Positions 39,436 through 50,370 are shown, counted from the first letter of the stretch. The stretch: 64,000 nt of DNA from Clostridia bacterium (GCA_900751885.1 CAADTH010000064.1:186001-250000); one strand, 5' to 3'. A program made the numbers and translations. The notes: generated from the sequence alone by a model not told the origin.

Positions 39436-40518
39436 TTAGTCCAAATAATCCTTTAATTTTTTACTTCTGCTCGGATGACGCAGCTTTCTCAGCGCTTTTG
39501 CCTCAATCTGGCGGATTCGCTCCCTTGTCACGTTGAATTCCTTTCCCACTTCCTCCAGCGTTCTCTGCCGTCCGTCGTCGAGTCCAAACCGCAGGCGAAG
39601 CACCTTTTCCTCGCGAGGCGTTAATGTCTGGAGCACATCCACGAGCTGTTCCTTTAACAATACAAAGCTCGCCGCGTCCGATGGCGCCGGTGCGTCGTCG
39701 TCCGGAATGAAGTCGCCCAGATGGCTGTCCTCCTCCTCACCAATTGGCGTTTCCAGCGACACAGGCTCCTGGGATATCTTCGAAATTTCCCGCACCTTTT
39801 CCACTGTCATATTGAGCTCTTTTGCAAGCTCCTCAGGTGCAGGCTCACGTCCAAGCTCCTGGACGAGCTGACGCGATACGCGAACCAGCTTATTGATGGT
39901 TTCCACCATATGCACAGGAATCCGAATGGTCCTTGCCTGATCTGCAATCGCGCGTGTGATTGCCTGGCGAATCCACCATGTCGCATACGTGCTGAATTTA
40001 TAGCCCTTGGTGTAATCGAACTTGTCCACGGCTTTGATTAGTCCCAGATTTCCCTCTTGAATCAAATCCAAAAAGAGCATTCCACGCCCTACATACCGCT
40101 TCGCAATGCTGACGACCAGACGAAGGTTTGCTTCGGCAAGGCGCTTTTTCGCCTCCTCGTCTCCCTCTGACATCCGCTTTGCAAGACTGATTTCCTCCTC
40201 CGGATCCAAAAGGCTTACCTTTCCGATTTCCTTTAGATACATTTTCACATGGTCATCGATATTAATTCCCTCAGGGACAGATAAATCCTCGAGCTCTTCC
40301 TTTGTGACTTCGATTTCCTCGAGCTCTTTATCCAGATTTTCTACTACTTCGATCCCTTGCTTTTCGAATACCTCATAGAGCTTTTCAATCTGCTCCGGCG
40401 TGATATTTTCCACTTCCTCAAAAGCAGTCGAGATTTCCTTGTACGTCAGGATTCCCTTCTTCTTTCCCTTTTCAAGCAAATCCTTTATGATTGCTTTTTT
40501 GTTTTCATTCTCTGCCAT
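39436..40518 (-). CDS. rpoD: Primary sigma factor SigA
   Basis: The housekeeping sigma-70 factor (360 residues). Region 1.1 at the N-terminus is short, region 1.2 starts at [17 protein letters not shown], region 2 includes [24 protein letters not shown] and the -10 reading helix [15 protein letters not shown], region 3 is [16 protein letters not shown], and region 4.2 ends with [31 protein letters not shown] use the ATG at 40518 with GGGGAGG upstream; the frame extends six codons. It follows dnaG with no gap, the conserved dnaG-rpoD macromolecular synthesis pair. Confidence 0.98.
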   Translation of the reverse strand: MAENENKKAIIKDLLEKGKKKGILTYKEISTAFEEVENITPEQIEKLYEVFEKQGIEVVENLDKELEEIEVTKEELEDLSVPEGINIDDHVKMYLKEIGKVSLLDPEEEISLAKRMSEGDEEAKKRLAEANLRLVVSIAKRYVGRGMLFLDLIQEGNLGLIKAVDKFDYTKGYKFSTYATWWIRQAITRAIADQARTIRIPVHMVETINKLVRVSRQLVQELGREPAPEELAKELNMTVEKVREISKISQEPVSLETPIGEEEDSHLGDFIPDDDAPAPSDAASFVLLKEQLVDVLQTLTPREEKVLRLRFGLDDGRQRTLEEVGKEFNVTRERIRQIEAKALRKLRHPSRSKKLKDYLD

Positions 40519-40519
40519 G

Positions 40520-42307
40520 TTATATATCCTCCCCAAGCTTTGTCTTCAGCTCTAACAGTTTTTTCAGTGTTTCAGGATCTGTCTCCGCCTTAATCTGAGC
40601 CGATAATTTTTCCTTCTGAATTGCCGTGATTAACTCTTTGATGGTCTGCCTTTCATCGTCATAAATTTCCATATTATAAAAGATGGAAGAAACCTCTTCT
40701 GCATCCTGCCTGTCAAATTCTAAAATAATTTTCGCAGGCTCCGGCTCCCTTCCACGCTCCCAGCATGTATATAATAGATGCGCAAGCTGCCTATGTATGT
40801 CCGTCGAATACGCAGACTCCGGCATTTTTTCCTTCGCCTCCAGATAGAGCGTCTTCTTTTGTGAAATCAGATTTAAAAGACGCTTTTCTGCCAAAACAAG
40901 CGCATCGCTTCTAGGCGGAATCGGCAGCTGCTCTGAAGAAGCTTTCACCTTTTTTTGTTCATACTCAGGCTTTGTTAAAATCTTAGAATAGCTTTTCTTG
41001 GCGGTGCGTTTTTTATACGCACTGTAGATTGCTTCTTTGCTGATTTCAGTCTCCTCCGACAGCTTTTTTACATACGCATCCACTTCCACTGCATCCTGAA
41101 TTCCCACCAGTGCCTCCGCTGCGTCATTGACGAATTTCACCTTCTCGTCCGTGTCAGAAATATCATATTGCCGCTTTACGAGCGACAGCTTAAACTCAGT
41201 TGACGGCATAGACTCACGCATTGCCTTTTCAAACAATTCCACACCATTTTTCTTGATATATTCATCAGGGTCCTTCGCCCCTTTTAGCACCATCACGCGC
41301 GATTTTCCGCCGGCGGCGTTGATGATGTCGATTGCGCGCAGCTTTGCAGCTTGTCCAGCCTCGTCGCTGTCATAGCAAATTAGTACTTCTTGACAATATT
41401 TTAAGATAAGCTTTGCCTGATTTTCGGTAAGTGCTGTCCCAAGCGTCGCGACCACATTGTCAATCCCTGCCTGATACACAGAAATCACGTCCATATATCC
41501 TTCCACCAACAGCATCTGGTCGCTTTTCGATTTCTTTGCAAAGTTCAGCGAAAATAGGTTGTTTCCTTTATTAAACACAAGCGTTTCCGATGAGTTGAGA
41601 TATTTCGGCGGCTTGAAATCAGCGTCCGCCGCAGGTGCTTCAATAATACGTCCGCCAAAGCCAATCACATTCCCCCGAAGATCAATAATCGGGAACATCA
41701 CACGCCCACGGAATTTATCATATACCCTGCCGTTTTTATTTACTGCAAGTCCCGCTTCTATGATATCCTGTATGGAAAACCCCTGCTGTTGCAAGTGGTT
41801 CAAAAGTCTGTCGAATTCCTGCGGTGCATACCCAAGTCCATAATGGGTGATTGTTTTGGGCAGAATCTTTCTGTCCAAGAGATACGAAAGCGCCGCCTTC
41901 CCCTTATTAGGATGCGTCAAAATACTATAATAAAATCTTGCAGAAACTGCGTTCATGTGGTAAAACCGCTTCTTCTTCTCATACACCTCGTTGTTCATGA
42001 CCATGCTGTCGTCCTCTGGCAAAATAATGCCTGCCCGGTCGGCGAGAAGCTTCAGCGCCTCCACAAAATCCAGATTTTCCGACCGCATGACAAATTGCAC
42101 CAGGTTACCGCTTGCGCCGCATCCAAAGCAATGAAACAACTGCTTGTCCTGACTGACATGAAAAGAAGGCGTTTTTTCCGAATGAAACGGACATAAGCCA
42201 CTGTAATCGCGTCCTGATTTTTTTAATTTTACATATTGAGAGACATAATCAACAATATCATTTTCCGCAAATATCTCATTGATTAGCTCTTCTGAATAAC
42301 GCGCCAA
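40520..42307 (-). CDS. dnaG: DNA primase
   Basis: DnaG (595 residues) makes the RNA primers for replication. The N-terminal CHC2 zinc finger is [13 protein letters not shown]...HCFGCGASG, the TOPRIM domain contains [10 protein letters not shown] and [11 protein letters not shown], and the C-terminal helical domain would bind the helicase DnaB. The start is TTG at 42307 (LARYSEEL), with GGGGAATGAGAG upstream; no ATG alternative keeps the conserved N-terminus. It heads the dnaG-rpoD unit. Confidence 0.97.
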   Translation of the reverse strand: MARYSEELINEIFAENDIVDYVSQYVKLKKSGRDYSGLCPFHSEKTPSFHVSQDKQLFHCFGCGASGNLVQFVMRSENLDFVEALKLLADRAGIILPEDDSMVMNNEVYEKKKRFYHMNAVSARFYYSILTHPNKGKAALSYLLDRKILPKTITHYGLGYAPQEFDRLLNHLQQQGFSIQDIIEAGLAVNKNGRVYDKFRGRVMFPIIDLRGNVIGFGGRIIEAPAADADFKPPKYLNSSETLVFNKGNNLFSLNFAKKSKSDQMLLVEGYMDVISVYQAGIDNVVATLGTALTENQAKLILKYCQEVLICYDSDEAGQAAKLRAIDIINAAGGKSRVMVLKGAKDPDEYIKKNGVELFEKAMRESMPSTEFKLSLVKRQYDISDTDEKVKFVNDAAEALVGIQDAVEVDAYVKKLSEETEISKEAIYSAYKKRTAKKSYSKILTKPEYEQKKVKASSEQLPIPPRSDALVLAEKRLLNLISQKKTLYLEAKEKMPESAYSTDIHRQLAHLLYTCWERGREPEPAKIILEFDRQDAEEVSSIFYNMEIYDDERQTIKELITAIQKEKLSAQIKAETDPETLKKLLELKTKLGEDI

Positions 42308-42445
42308 ATTCTCTCATTCCCCTTATCGTTTTTAATCCTTGTTATAAATTCGACACAATCGGTTGAAAATCCTTCTTTTCGCTGAAAAAATAGACTATAC
42401 TCATTTTTTACAATTTTTTGTGTATTTATACTGGTCCCGCCTGTT

Positions 42446-43450
42446 TTATTTCTTTGCCCACGCTTTCGGCACAAACAGTTCGTTGAATTTATAAACCGCA
42501 TACTGGTCGCTCATCCCTGCAATATAATCACAGACCACACGCTCCGGTGAATATGCTTTCAAAAAAGCTCTCGTCTCCTCCGGCATTTTTCTGGGATGTG
42601 CAACAAAAAATTCAAACATCTGTGACAGGATATGTCTGGTTTTCTCTTCCTCTATCTTTGCCTCTGATCCAACATACACATGCTCGAACATGAAGGCTCG
42701 AAGCTCCATCATCGCATCATGGATTTCATCTGACATACAAAGCGTGTCCCGGTTGGTGCTTTTTGAAATAATATCTCGAATCAGTGTATCAATGCGCCTG
42801 GAGTTCCGATTTCCTAAAATCGTTCTGCAATGCGCAGGTAAATCCTCCTCACAAATGATTCCTCCGCGGATGGCATCGTCGATATCATGGTTGATATAGG
42901 CGAACCGGTCTGCAAATTTTACAATTTGCCCCTCTAAAGTCTCTGCCTCATGCTCCCCTGTATGATTTCGAATCCCGTCTCGCACCTCCCACGTCAGATT
43001 GATTCCCTTTCCGCCCTCTAGGATATCCACCACCCGAAGGCTCTGCTCATAGTGGTGAAATCCTCCCGGACACAATTCGTTCAGTACCTTCTCCCCGGCA
43101 TGTCCAAATGGAGTATGCCCGAGGTCATGTCCAAGCGCGATTGCCTCGGTTAAATCTTCATTCAACCGAAGCGCTCGCGCGATGGTTCTGGCAATCTGCA
43201 TAACCTCCAGCGTATGGGTCAGGCGTGTGCGGTAGTGATCTCCCTCCGGCGTGATAAACACCTGGGTTTTATGCTTTAACCGCCGGAACGCCTTTGAATG
43301 GATAATGCGGTCGCGGTCGCGCTGGTATTCCGTGCGGATATCACACACGTCCTCCTCCGCTCTTTCCCTGCCGCGCGTCCTGCAAGAGAGCGCTGCGTAT
43401 TTGCTAAGCGTCTGACGCTCTATTTCTTCTGTCCGTTCACGAATTGTCAT
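42446..43450 (-). CDS. dgt: dGTPase-type deoxynucleoside triphosphohydrolase
   Basis: A 334-residue HD-domain dNTP triphosphohydrolase. Metal ligands lie in RTRLTHTLEVMQIARTIAR and ALGHDLGHTPFGHAGE (the HD pair), with further conserved residues in WEVRDGIRNHTGE and KFADRFAYINHDIDDA. Family members cleave dNTPs to deoxynucleosides and triphosphate. AGGGGGAGAG precedes the ATG. Its position upstream of dnaG-rpoD is common in Clostridia. Confidence 0.94.
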   Translation of the reverse strand: MTIRERTEEIERQTLSKYAALSCRTRGRERAEEDVCDIRTEYQRDRDRIIHSKAFRRLKHKTQVFITPEGDHYRTRLTHTLEVMQIARTIARALRLNEDLTEAIALGHDLGHTPFGHAGEKVLNELCPGGFHHYEQSLRVVDILEGGKGINLTWEVRDGIRNHTGEHEAETLEGQIVKFADRFAYINHDIDDAIRGGIICEEDLPAHCRTILGNRNSRRIDTLIRDIISKSTNRDTLCMSDEIHDAMMELRAFMFEHVYVGSEAKIEEEKTRHILSQMFEFFVAHPRKMPEETRAFLKAYSPERVVCDYIAGMSDQYAVYKFNELFVPKAWAKK

Positions 43451-43472
43451 AAGACTCTCCCCCTCTAGGCGG

Positions 43473-44054
43473 TCATCTTTTCTTTAGCTCCTCCATGATT
43501 CTCTGCGCAAGATTGTCGCACTGCATAGCGGCATACTCGTCCTCTGTGACAGGGCTCTGACCTGACACTCCAAAGTGTCCCATCCCAAATTCATCACTGC
43601 TATTTCCAATAATCATCATTCCCTCTACCAGTGCGCACGATTGAATCGCATCGATGGTCCGTTCCTGACCGCCATACTTTGAACCGCCAGACGAAACCGC
43701 CGCCGCCAGCTTTCCCTTCCATGCCTTTTCTGCGCGAATCGCGCGTGTTTTGTCAAACAGCGCCTTGAGCTGCGCCGACATGGAGCCAAAATAAACAGGA
43801 CTTCCGAATACGATACAATCCGCCTGCTTTGATTTTTCAAACAGCTCCTCCAGCTTTGTTCCCTCATAGCATACCTTTGCACACGGCGTCGTGCATGACA
43901 CGCAAAACGGCAGTTTGCAATCCATGATTGCGTCGTGAACGCTCACGATTTCAACCTCTGCCCCTTGCTGTCTGCATTTTGAAAGAACGCGGTTTAATAA
44001 ATATTCTGTATTCCCATCCTGTTTGTGACTTCCGTTGAGTCCTAAAAGATACAT
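43473..44054 (-). CDS. Flavodoxin-fold NAD(P)H-dependent reductase
   Basis: A 193-residue flavoprotein of the NADPH-dependent FMN reductase/iron-sulfur flavoprotein group. The FMN phosphate loop is LNGSHKQDGNTEYLL, the second loop FGSPVYFGSMSAQLKALFDKT, the third SSGGSKYGGQE. A cysteine-rich insertion (CKLPFCVSCTTPCAKVC) lies where iron-sulfur flavoproteins carry their cluster ligands, but the spacing is not the canonical one, so cluster binding is uncertain. GGGAGG precedes the ATG. It lies 22 bp upstream of dgt on the same strand. Confidence 0.85.
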   Translation of the reverse strand: MYLLGLNGSHKQDGNTEYLLNRVLSKCRQQGAEVEIVSVHDAIMDCKLPFCVSCTTPCAKVCYEGTKLEELFEKSKQADCIVFGSPVYFGSMSAQLKALFDKTRAIRAEKAWKGKLAAAVSSGGSKYGGQERTIDAIQSCALVEGMMIIGNSSDEFGMGHFGVSGQSPVTEDEYAAMQCDNLAQRIMEELKKR

Positions 44055-44128
44055 CTGTCATTCCTCCCTAAAAAATCTGATTATTACTGTAATACTACAT
44101 AAACACAGGAAACTCCTTCCATCCTATG

Positions 44129-44160
44129 AAAAAAAGAAGTGAAAAATCACTTCTTTTTTG
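44129..44160. terminator. Intrinsic terminator after the pyrimidine operon
   Basis: AAAAAAGAAGTGA (44130-44142) and complement (44147-44159) with a 4-base loop. It follows the methyltransferase gene that ends the pyr unit on the minus strand. Confidence 0.88.
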
Positions 44161-44176
44161 TTTCTCAACCATATCT

Positions 44177-44935
44177 CTATCTTTTTTTCGCCGCAATCCG
44201 AATCCTGCGGTAATCAGAATACCAAGCACCATCCCAAAAAAAACCATTTTCTCTCAGCTCATCTAAGATTTCACCCATTGCCTGTGTCCGAAGAGCCGGC
44301 GGCAAACTTTCAAATAATCTTTGATGGAACATACCAATCCAATTTTTCATTCCATCCTCACCGCCTGAAAGCTTTGTGGGACGGTCAAAGAGAGCGGCAT
44401 ATTGTACTTCAATCCCTGCCCTCTCCAAAACAGATGCGTATTCTCCGACCGTCGGAAAGTACAGGTTCACGCTCTCCTTGATGCCATACCGTGCCAATAC
44501 CCCAAGCATCACATCAATGGTGCCCTGATTGTTGCCATGACCGCCGAATTCTGTAGCCAGCCGTCCGCCGGGCTTCAGTGCATCTGCAATCCGCTTTGCA
44601 GCGTCCTGCTGTCTTGATTTCTCAATCCAGTGGAATACCGCATTGGAAAACACCGCGTCAAACTCTTCCCGGAATGATAGCTCCAGAATATTTTTTTGTA
44701 TAAAATCAATATTCGGATATGATTTTTTTGCGAAAGACAGCATCTCGCGTGATTGATCCACGCCAACGACAGATGCGCCGAGCCGGCTGATTTGCTGTGT
44801 CAGCTGTCCTGTTCCGCATCCCAAATCCAATACACGCTGTCCCTTTTGTATCTCCAAAAGCTCTAATACGTCCTGTCCATACTCAAATACGAATGCATGC
44901 TCTTCCTGATAATGTTTCGCGTCCCACTTATTCAA
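44177..44935 (-). CDS. Class I SAM-dependent methyltransferase at the end of the pyr operon
   Basis: A 252-residue UbiE/Tam-like methyltransferase: motif I VLDLGCGTGQLTQQI, VVGVDQSREML, and FDAVFSNAVFHWIE. The HWIE and FGGHGNN pattern resembles trans-aconitate methyltransferase relatives, but the substrate is not determinable. It starts at a TTG that overlaps the pyrD stop (44932-44935) and is therefore translationally coupled to pyrD. Nothing known links it to pyrimidine synthesis. Confidence 0.85.
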   Translation of the reverse strand: MNKWDAKHYQEEHAFVFEYGQDVLELLEIQKGQRVLDLGCGTGQLTQQISRLGASVVGVDQSREMLSFAKKSYPNIDFIQKNILELSFREEFDAVFSNAVFHWIEKSRQQDAAKRIADALKPGGRLATEFGGHGNNQGTIDVMLGVLARYGIKESVNLYFPTVGEYASVLERAGIEVQYAALFDRPTKLSGGEDGMKNWIGMFHQRLFESLPPALRTQAMGEILDELRENGFFWDGAWYSDYRRIRIAAKKR

Positions 44936-45846
44936 TTCAATTCGACCTTTCCAATCAAATCCGTCACATGCTCTACCTGATGCGTCCGCATATAATCGAG
45001 AAGCTCCTGTTTGACATCCAAAATCAAATCAGGCTTTTGGAACATTCCTGTTCCAAGCGCGACCACACTCGCCCCTGCAAGCAGAAATTCCGCCACATCC
45101 TCGCCGCTCATCACGCCGCCCATTCCGATGACAGGAAGCGATACCGCATTCGCCACCTGATACACCATCCGAACAGCGACCGGCTTCACTGCAGGACCGG
45201 AGAGTCCGCCCATGTTGTTTTTTAAGATAGGACGGCGCGAGTGTACATCAATCGCCATTCCCAAAAGTGTGTTAATCAGCGATATCGCATCTGCTCCGCC
45301 ATCCTCCGCCGCGCGCGCCATTTCTGTGATGTCCGTCACATTCGGTGACAGCTTTACCACAAGCGGTTGGCGTGCCTCTTTTTTCACTCTCCGTGTGATT
45401 TCATTCACCGTCGCCGCATTCGTTCCGAACGCCACGCCGCCCTCTTTCACATTCGGACAGGAAATATTCAGCTCCAGCATTGCGATGCCGTCTGCGTCCG
45501 CAAGCCTTGCCGCCATCTGGCAGTATTCATCGATTGTATTTCCAGCAATGTTCACAATCAATTTTGTATCAAATGTTCGAAGTCTCGGCAAATCCTTTTC
45601 CAAAAATGCCTCCACCCCTGGATTTTGAAGCCCTACACTATTTAAAATTCCAGCCGGCGTCTCCGCAATTCTCGGCGGCGGATTTCCAGGAGTCGGAAGA
45701 AGCTTTAATCCCTTGACGCAGATGCCGCCATACTCCGAAAGCGGCGCGTACTCGTCGAATTCTTCTCCGAATCCAAACGTACCGGACGCTGTAATGATTG
45801 GATTTTCAAATGTTACCCCACAAATCGTTACCTTTGTATCAATCAT
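44932..45846 (-). CDS. pyrD: Dihydroorotate dehydrogenase B, catalytic subunit
   Basis: PyrDB (304 residues), the FMN subunit of the NAD+-linked type 1B enzyme that oxidises dihydroorotate to orotate. Motifs: NPIITASGTFGFGEEF, MLELNISCPNVKEGG (catalytic Cys in the ISCPN loop, as in class 1 enzymes), KLSPNVTDI, and GMGGVMSGEDVAEFLLAGASVVALGTG. The ATG overlaps the pyrK stop by 8 bp. PyrK directly upstream provides FAD and the 2Fe-2S cluster. Confidence 0.97.
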   Translation of the reverse strand: MIDTKVTICGVTFENPIITASGTFGFGEEFDEYAPLSEYGGICVKGLKLLPTPGNPPPRIAETPAGILNSVGLQNPGVEAFLEKDLPRLRTFDTKLIVNIAGNTIDEYCQMAARLADADGIAMLELNISCPNVKEGGVAFGTNAATVNEITRRVKKEARQPLVVKLSPNVTDITEMARAAEDGGADAISLINTLLGMAIDVHSRRPILKNNMGGLSGPAVKPVAVRMVYQVANAVSLPVIGMGGVMSGEDVAEFLLAGASVVALGTGMFQKPDLILDVKQELLDYMRTHQVEHVTDLIGKVELN

Positions 45847-46597
45847 CTAACGTCACCTCGTCTGACCAAAATACCGGTCCGTCCTTGCATACCTTTGCGT
45901 ACTTGTCATATCCTTCCTTCTTGGTCTCACATGAGCACACATAGCACGCGCCGATTCCACAGCCCATTCTCTGCTCCAGTGACAGCTGGCACCGAATCCC
46001 TGCATCCTCTGCAATTCTCTTTACCGCGCGAAGCATCGGCATTGGACCGCAGGAATAGATAATATCACATGGTTTTTCCTTGATATGCGCCTTCAAAAGC
46101 TCCACCGCGAATCCATTGTATCCATAGCTTCCGTCGTCGGTTGCCACCACAGTGCTTGCCACCGCCGCAAATTCATCCTCCATCACCACACGGTCATGGC
46201 TTCGAAATCCTAGATATACCGTCGGGCTTTGTACCTGCTTTGCCAGTGCGTACAGCGGAAATACACCGATTCCCCCTCCGATAATCACCGGATGCTCATA
46301 CGCATCACTTACCATAAACCCATGCCCCAAAGGCCCCATCATATCGAGCATACTGCCAGTATTCATTTGGGAAAGAAGCTCGGTTCCCTTTCCCTTCACC
46401 TCAAAGATAAACCGCAGCGTCTCGTCATCTGCATCACAAATGCTGATAGGACGTCTTAAAAGTGTTCCCTCTCCGCAATAAATATGTAAAAACTGTCCGC
46501 ACTCCGCCTGTTTTGCCATATCCGGAGATTTGACGCGAAAGTCAAAAATCCCTTTTGCAATTTCCTCTTTTTTTATCAACTCACAGTTCTGTCTCAA
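45839..46597 (-). CDS. pyrK: Dihydroorotate dehydrogenase electron transfer subunit
   Basis: PyrK (252 residues) carries electrons from PyrD's FMN to NAD+. The FAD-binding barrel has RRPISICDAD, the NAD domain GGGIGVFPLYALAKQ, and the C-terminal 2Fe-2S ligands are CGIGACYVCSCE plus a later Cys in YAKVCKDGPVF. The start is TTG at 46597, preceded by GGGGTGAG. It lies 4 bp after pyrF and overlaps pyrD. Confidence 0.96.
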   Translation of the reverse strand: MRQNCELIKKEEIAKGIFDFRVKSPDMAKQAECGQFLHIYCGEGTLLRRPISICDADDETLRFIFEVKGKGTELLSQMNTGSMLDMMGPLGHGFMVSDAYEHPVIIGGGIGVFPLYALAKQVQSPTVYLGFRSHDRVVMEDEFAAVASTVVATDDGSYGYNGFAVELLKAHIKEKPCDIIYSCGPMPMLRAVKRIAEDAGIRCQLSLEQRMGCGIGACYVCSCETKKEGYDKYAKVCKDGPVFWSDEVTLDD

Positions 46598-46601
46598 AGA
46601 C

Positions 46602-47519
46602 TCACCCCACTATCGAATTTAATTCATCCTTCATGCGAATTGCCTCCGCACGTGCCGCATCCGCAAACGCTTCTTCCTCCCAATCGCCCTTTTTATATGC
46701 ACACATGATTCCTCTTGAAGAATTCACGATTGCGCCGAGTCCGCCTGGATGAAAGCTCTTTGCCACATCCTTTGCGTTGCCTCCCTGCGCGCCGTAACCA
46801 GGCACAAGGAAGTAGGAATGCGGCATGAGCGTGCGAAGCGTTTGTGCCTGCTGTGGATACGTCGCGCCAACCACCGCGCCGACTGCCCCATAGCCATACC
46901 TGCCGATGGTATCCTTTCCCCACTCATTCACAAGATTCGCCACGTTTTCATACACCGTCTGCTCTCCCACGACCAAATCCTGAAGTTCACCTGAGGATGG
47001 ATTCGAGGTCTTGACCAGCGTAAAAATCGTCTTGTGGTGCGCCCTGCAGTCCTCAACAAACGGCAGGATTCCATCCGTTCCGAGATATGGGTTCACCGTC
47101 ACACTGTCCACCGGACACGCATCAAATGTTTCACCGTCCACCTCCACCTTGCCGAGATATGCCTTTGAGTATGCCTCGGCAGTCGAGCCGATGTCATTGC
47201 GCTTGACGTCCAGGATCACATACAGTCCCCTCTCCCTTGCATACGCAATCGTGCGGTGCAGAACCTCCTCCCCGCAGATTCCATACATCTCATAAAAAGC
47301 GGACTGCGGCTTCACCGCCGGAACCACGTCATACAGCGCGTCAATCAGTCCTTTATTGAACTGCCAGATTGCCTCGCACGCGCCCTTTAAGCTTTTTCCA
47401 TACTCCTTGTATGCCCTTTCACGAAGAAAAGACGGTACATACTCAATCTTCGGATCAAGCCCAGCCACAGATGGATTCGACTTTTCCTTGATTTTATCAA
47501 TTAATACATCAATCGACAT
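46602..47519 (-). CDS. pyrF: Orotidine 5'-phosphate decarboxylase (long, subfamily 2)
   Basis: A 305-residue OMP decarboxylase, last step to UMP. The catalytic DxKxxD motif is LDVKRNDIGSTAEAYSKAYLG; VAGLDPKIEYVPSFL and VPGYGAQGG are further landmarks. The length and motif spelling are those of the longer subfamily 2, not of the short Bacillus enzyme. AGGAGGG precedes the ATG. It lies 10 bp after pyrC. Confidence 0.96.
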   Translation of the reverse strand: MSIDVLIDKIKEKSNPSVAGLDPKIEYVPSFLRERAYKEYGKSLKGACEAIWQFNKGLIDALYDVVPAVKPQSAFYEMYGICGEEVLHRTIAYARERGLYVILDVKRNDIGSTAEAYSKAYLGKVEVDGETFDACPVDSVTVNPYLGTDGILPFVEDCRAHHKTIFTLVKTSNPSSGELQDLVVGEQTVYENVANLVNEWGKDTIGRYGYGAVGAVVGATYPQQAQTLRTLMPHSYFLVPGYGAQGGNAKDVAKSFHPGGLGAIVNSSRGIMCAYKKGDWEEEAFADAARAEAIRMKDELNSIVG

Positions 47520-47529
47520 TTCGTCCCTC

Positions 47530-48825
47530 CTATTTAAATAAAATTCCCTGATTTACGATAATCTCACCGTTGACAATGGTATACTCCGGCTTCCCATAAA
47601 GCGTCCACCCATCGTATGGAGAATTCTTTCCCTTTGACTGGAAGGACGATACCTCCACCGTATACTCCTCATCCGGATTAAAAATCACAATATCAGCAGG
47701 CTTTCCAGCCGCAAGACGACCCTTGTTCAGCCCAAGGATTGCCGCAGGATTACAGGTCATTTTCCGAAGCATCTCATTTAAGGTCAGCACTCCTGTTTTC
47801 ACCAAGTGGGTAATGCTAAGTCCAAGCGCCGTCTCAAAACCGACAATTCCATTGAGCGCCGCGGCGAATTCACAATTTTTCTCATCGATATGGTGCGGCG
47901 CATGGTCGGTTGCAATCGCGTCGATTGTTCCGTCGCGAAGACCTTCTTTGATTGCCTCCACATCATCGTCCGTGCGAAGCGGCGGATTCATCTTTGCGTT
48001 TGTGTTAAAGCCCTCTACTGCCTTGTCTGTCAGCGTAAAATAGTGCGGACATGTCTCACATGTGACGCGTACGCCGCGCTTTTTCGCCTGACGAACCAAA
48101 TCCACAGATCCCCTGGTGCTCACATGCGCGATATGCACTGCCGTGTGTGTCGCCTCGGCAATCAGGATATCGCGTGACACCATGACCTCCTCCGCCGCGC
48201 GTGTAATTCCCCTTAGTCCCAGATAGGTCGACATATACCCCTCATTCATGGAACCTTCATTGGCAAGCTCCAAATCCTCACAATGAGAAATCACAGCAAG
48301 GTCAAACATCCCCGCATATTCGAGCGCACGGCGCATCAGCCCGGCGCCCACGACAGGACGCCCATCGTCAGACACACCGACCACGCCTGCAAATTTCATC
48401 TCTCCCATTTCTGAAAGCTCTTTTCCCTCTAATCCCTTTGAGATAGAGCCAATTGGATACACATTGGCATACCCAGCGTCCTTTGCCTTTGAAATGATAT
48501 ACTCCACAACCGCGGCATTGTCGATAACCGGGCTGGTATTCGGCATACACGCAACAGACGTAAAGCCTCCCACTGCCGCCGCACGCGTTCCCGACTCGAT
48601 ATCCTCCTTATATTCCTGCCCCGGCTCGCGCAGATGGCAGTGCATATCCACAAGCCCTGGCGCGACCACCCTTCCTGATGCGTCGATAATCTCGATTTCC
48701 AATCCTTCCGGATCCAAATCCGTCCCTATTTCTGATATCATCCCTTTGTCAATAAACAAATCGGTGACCTCGTCGAGTCCTGTTTTCGGGTCAATCACTC
48801 TGCCGCCTTTAATTAGAATTTTCAT
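47530..48825 (-). CDS. pyrC: Dihydroorotase
   Basis: PyrC (431 residues), a type I zinc amidohydrolase that closes carbamoyl aspartate to dihydroorotate. Metal ligands: [20 protein letters not shown], the His of [18 protein letters not shown], and the Asp of IATDHAPH. C-terminal composite-barrel motif [17 protein letters not shown] is present. GAGGAGGAAAAG precedes the ATG, which lies inside the end of pyrB (17-bp overlap). Confidence 0.96.
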   Translation of the reverse strand: MKILIKGGRVIDPKTGLDEVTDLFIDKGMISEIGTDLDPEGLEIEIIDASGRVVAPGLVDMHCHLREPGQEYKEDIESGTRAAAVGGFTSVACMPNTSPVIDNAAVVEYIISKAKDAGYANVYPIGSISKGLEGKELSEMGEMKFAGVVGVSDDGRPVVGAGLMRRALEYAGMFDLAVISHCEDLELANEGSMNEGYMSTYLGLRGITRAAEEVMVSRDILIAEATHTAVHIAHVSTRGSVDLVRQAKKRGVRVTCETCPHYFTLTDKAVEGFNTNAKMNPPLRTDDDVEAIKEGLRDGTIDAIATDHAPHHIDEKNCEFAAALNGIVGFETALGLSITHLVKTGVLTLNEMLRKMTCNPAAILGLNKGRLAAGKPADIVIFNPDEEYTVEVSSFQSKGKNSPYDGWTLYGKPEYTIVNGEIIVNQGILFK

Positions 48826-49741
48826 GCTCTTTTCCTCCTCTGGAAAGCAGATACATCACAGCCATGCGGACTGCCACGCCGTTTGTAACCTGCTCATTGA
48901 TGACTGACTGCTCCCCGTCGACCACACCCGTGGAAAATTCCACACCGCGGTTGACAGGTCCTGGATGAAGCACAAGCGCATCCGGCTTTGCAAATTTCAG
49001 TCTTGTCTCATCGATGCCGAAAAAGCGGTGATATTCGCGTACACTCGGAAACAGTCCCTTTTTCTGCCGTTCTAGTTGAATACGCAGTCCCATCACAACA
49101 TCCGCATCTACAAGCGCCTCATGGACGCTCTTAAACACCTTCACGCCCATCTGTTCCATTCCCTCGGGAATCAGCGTTGCAGGGCCGCCCACAGAAACCT
49201 CCGCGCCGAGCTTTACGAGTCCATAGATATTGCTTCTGGCAACTCTACTGTGGTAAATATCCCCCACAATCGCCACTTTTAATCCTTCAATTTGTCCTTT
49301 TTTTTCTTTGATGGTAAAAAGGTCCAAAAGCGCCTGTGTTGGATGCTCGTTCATCCCATCGCCTGCATTGATGACAGAGGCATTCACTAGCGGCGCAATC
49401 AGATGCGGTGCGCCGCTCATGCTGTGGCGGACAATCAGAATATCCGTGCCCATCGCGTCGATGGTTTTTGCCGTGTCAATCAGCGATTCGCCCTTCTGCA
49501 CGCTCGAGCCGCTTGCGGAGATGTTCGCGCTGTTTGCGCTCATATATTTGGACGCCAGCTCAAAGGAAAGACGAGTGCGCGTACTGTTTTCGTAAAATAA
49601 GTTCACAACCGTTCTTCCCTGCAGATGCGGCGTTTTCTTGTTCTTCTGCGTCAAGATATATTTCATTGTTTTCGCATTGTGCAGAATGTATTCGATTTCC
49701 TCCGCGGACAGTTCCTTTAAGCCCAGTAAATCCTTTTTCAT
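48809..49741 (-). CDS. pyrB: Aspartate carbamoyltransferase
   Basis: PyrB (310 residues), first committed step, joining carbamoyl phosphate and aspartate. Carbamoyl-phosphate site [11 protein letters not shown], the [12 protein letters not shown] loop and the [13 protein letters not shown] aspartate-side segment with [10 protein letters not shown] are visible. No pyrI regulatory subunit gene is present, so this is the unregulated Bacillus-type trimer. The frame opens at a GTG (49750), but AAGGAGTG stands eight bases before the ATG at 49741. Confidence 0.97.
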   Translation of the reverse strand: MKKDLLGLKELSAEEIEYILHNAKTMKYILTQKNKKTPHLQGRTVVNLFYENSTRTRLSFELASKYMSANSANISASGSSVQKGESLIDTAKTIDAMGTDILIVRHSMSGAPHLIAPLVNASVINAGDGMNEHPTQALLDLFTIKEKKGQIEGLKVAIVGDIYHSRVARSNIYGLVKLGAEVSVGGPATLIPEGMEQMGVKVFKSVHEALVDADVVMGLRIQLERQKKGLFPSVREYHRFFGIDETRLKFAKPDALVLHPGPVNRGVEFSTGVVDGEQSVINEQVTNGVAVRMAVMYLLSRGGKEHENSN

Positions 49742-49753
49742 CACAGACACTCC

Positions 49754-50302
49754 TTATTCCTTTGTGCAGATAGACACTCTGCTAATTTCATCATTTACAT
49801 CCACTTCCATCTGAATGCTTTCCTTCTTTGAGGTTGGAACAGATTTTCCGATATAATCCGGCTGAATCGGCAGCTCCCTGTGTCCGCGGTCGATTAGAAT
49901 TGCAAGCTCAATCTTTTTGGGTCTGCCCATATCAAATAATTCTTCTATCGCCGCACGAATCGTTCTGCCAGAGAATAAGACATCGTCCACCAGCACGATT
50001 TTTTTGTCGTGTATAGAAAATGGAATATCATTTGAATTGATGGTTGGATGCTCAGAGAGCATGGTCAAATCATCCCTATAAAATGTGATATCCATGCTTC
50101 CAAGCGGAATCTCCCCGCCTTCTAGCCCTTTGATTTTCTCTGCTATTTTTTTCGCCAGCACCACGCCGCGCTCCTGAATTCCGATAAGTACCATGTTTTC
50201 TGCCCCACCGTTGCGCTCGGCAATCTCATAGGAAATCCTGCTGATTGCGCGCTGTACATCGTTTTTGTCCATAATTTCAGTCTTTTCAATCAAATTCGGC
50301 AT
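49754..50302 (-). CDS. pyrR: Pyrimidine operon attenuator/UPRTase PyrR
   Basis: PyrR (182 residues) binds UMP/UTP and then the pyr leader RNA, promoting termination; it is related to uracil phosphoribosyltransferase. The PRPP-binding loop is VLVDDVLFSGRTIRAA, and RISYEIAERNGGAENMVLIGIQERGV and the family ending RREL-type segment HRELPIQPDYIGKSVPTS are present. GGGAGG precedes the ATG at 50302. It is the first gene of the operon and controls the leader just upstream. Confidence 0.96.
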   Translation of the reverse strand: MPNLIEKTEIMDKNDVQRAISRISYEIAERNGGAENMVLIGIQERGVVLAKKIAEKIKGLEGGEIPLGSMDITFYRDDLTMLSEHPTINSNDIPFSIHDKKIVLVDDVLFSGRTIRAAIEELFDMGRPKKIELAILIDRGHRELPIQPDYIGKSVPTSKKESIQMEVDVNDEISRVSICTKE

Positions 50303-50370
50303 ACTATCCTCCCGTACACGTTTTCGTTTCAGGCATCGCACCCTGTACCTGCTTTTTCAATGTAAGATAA

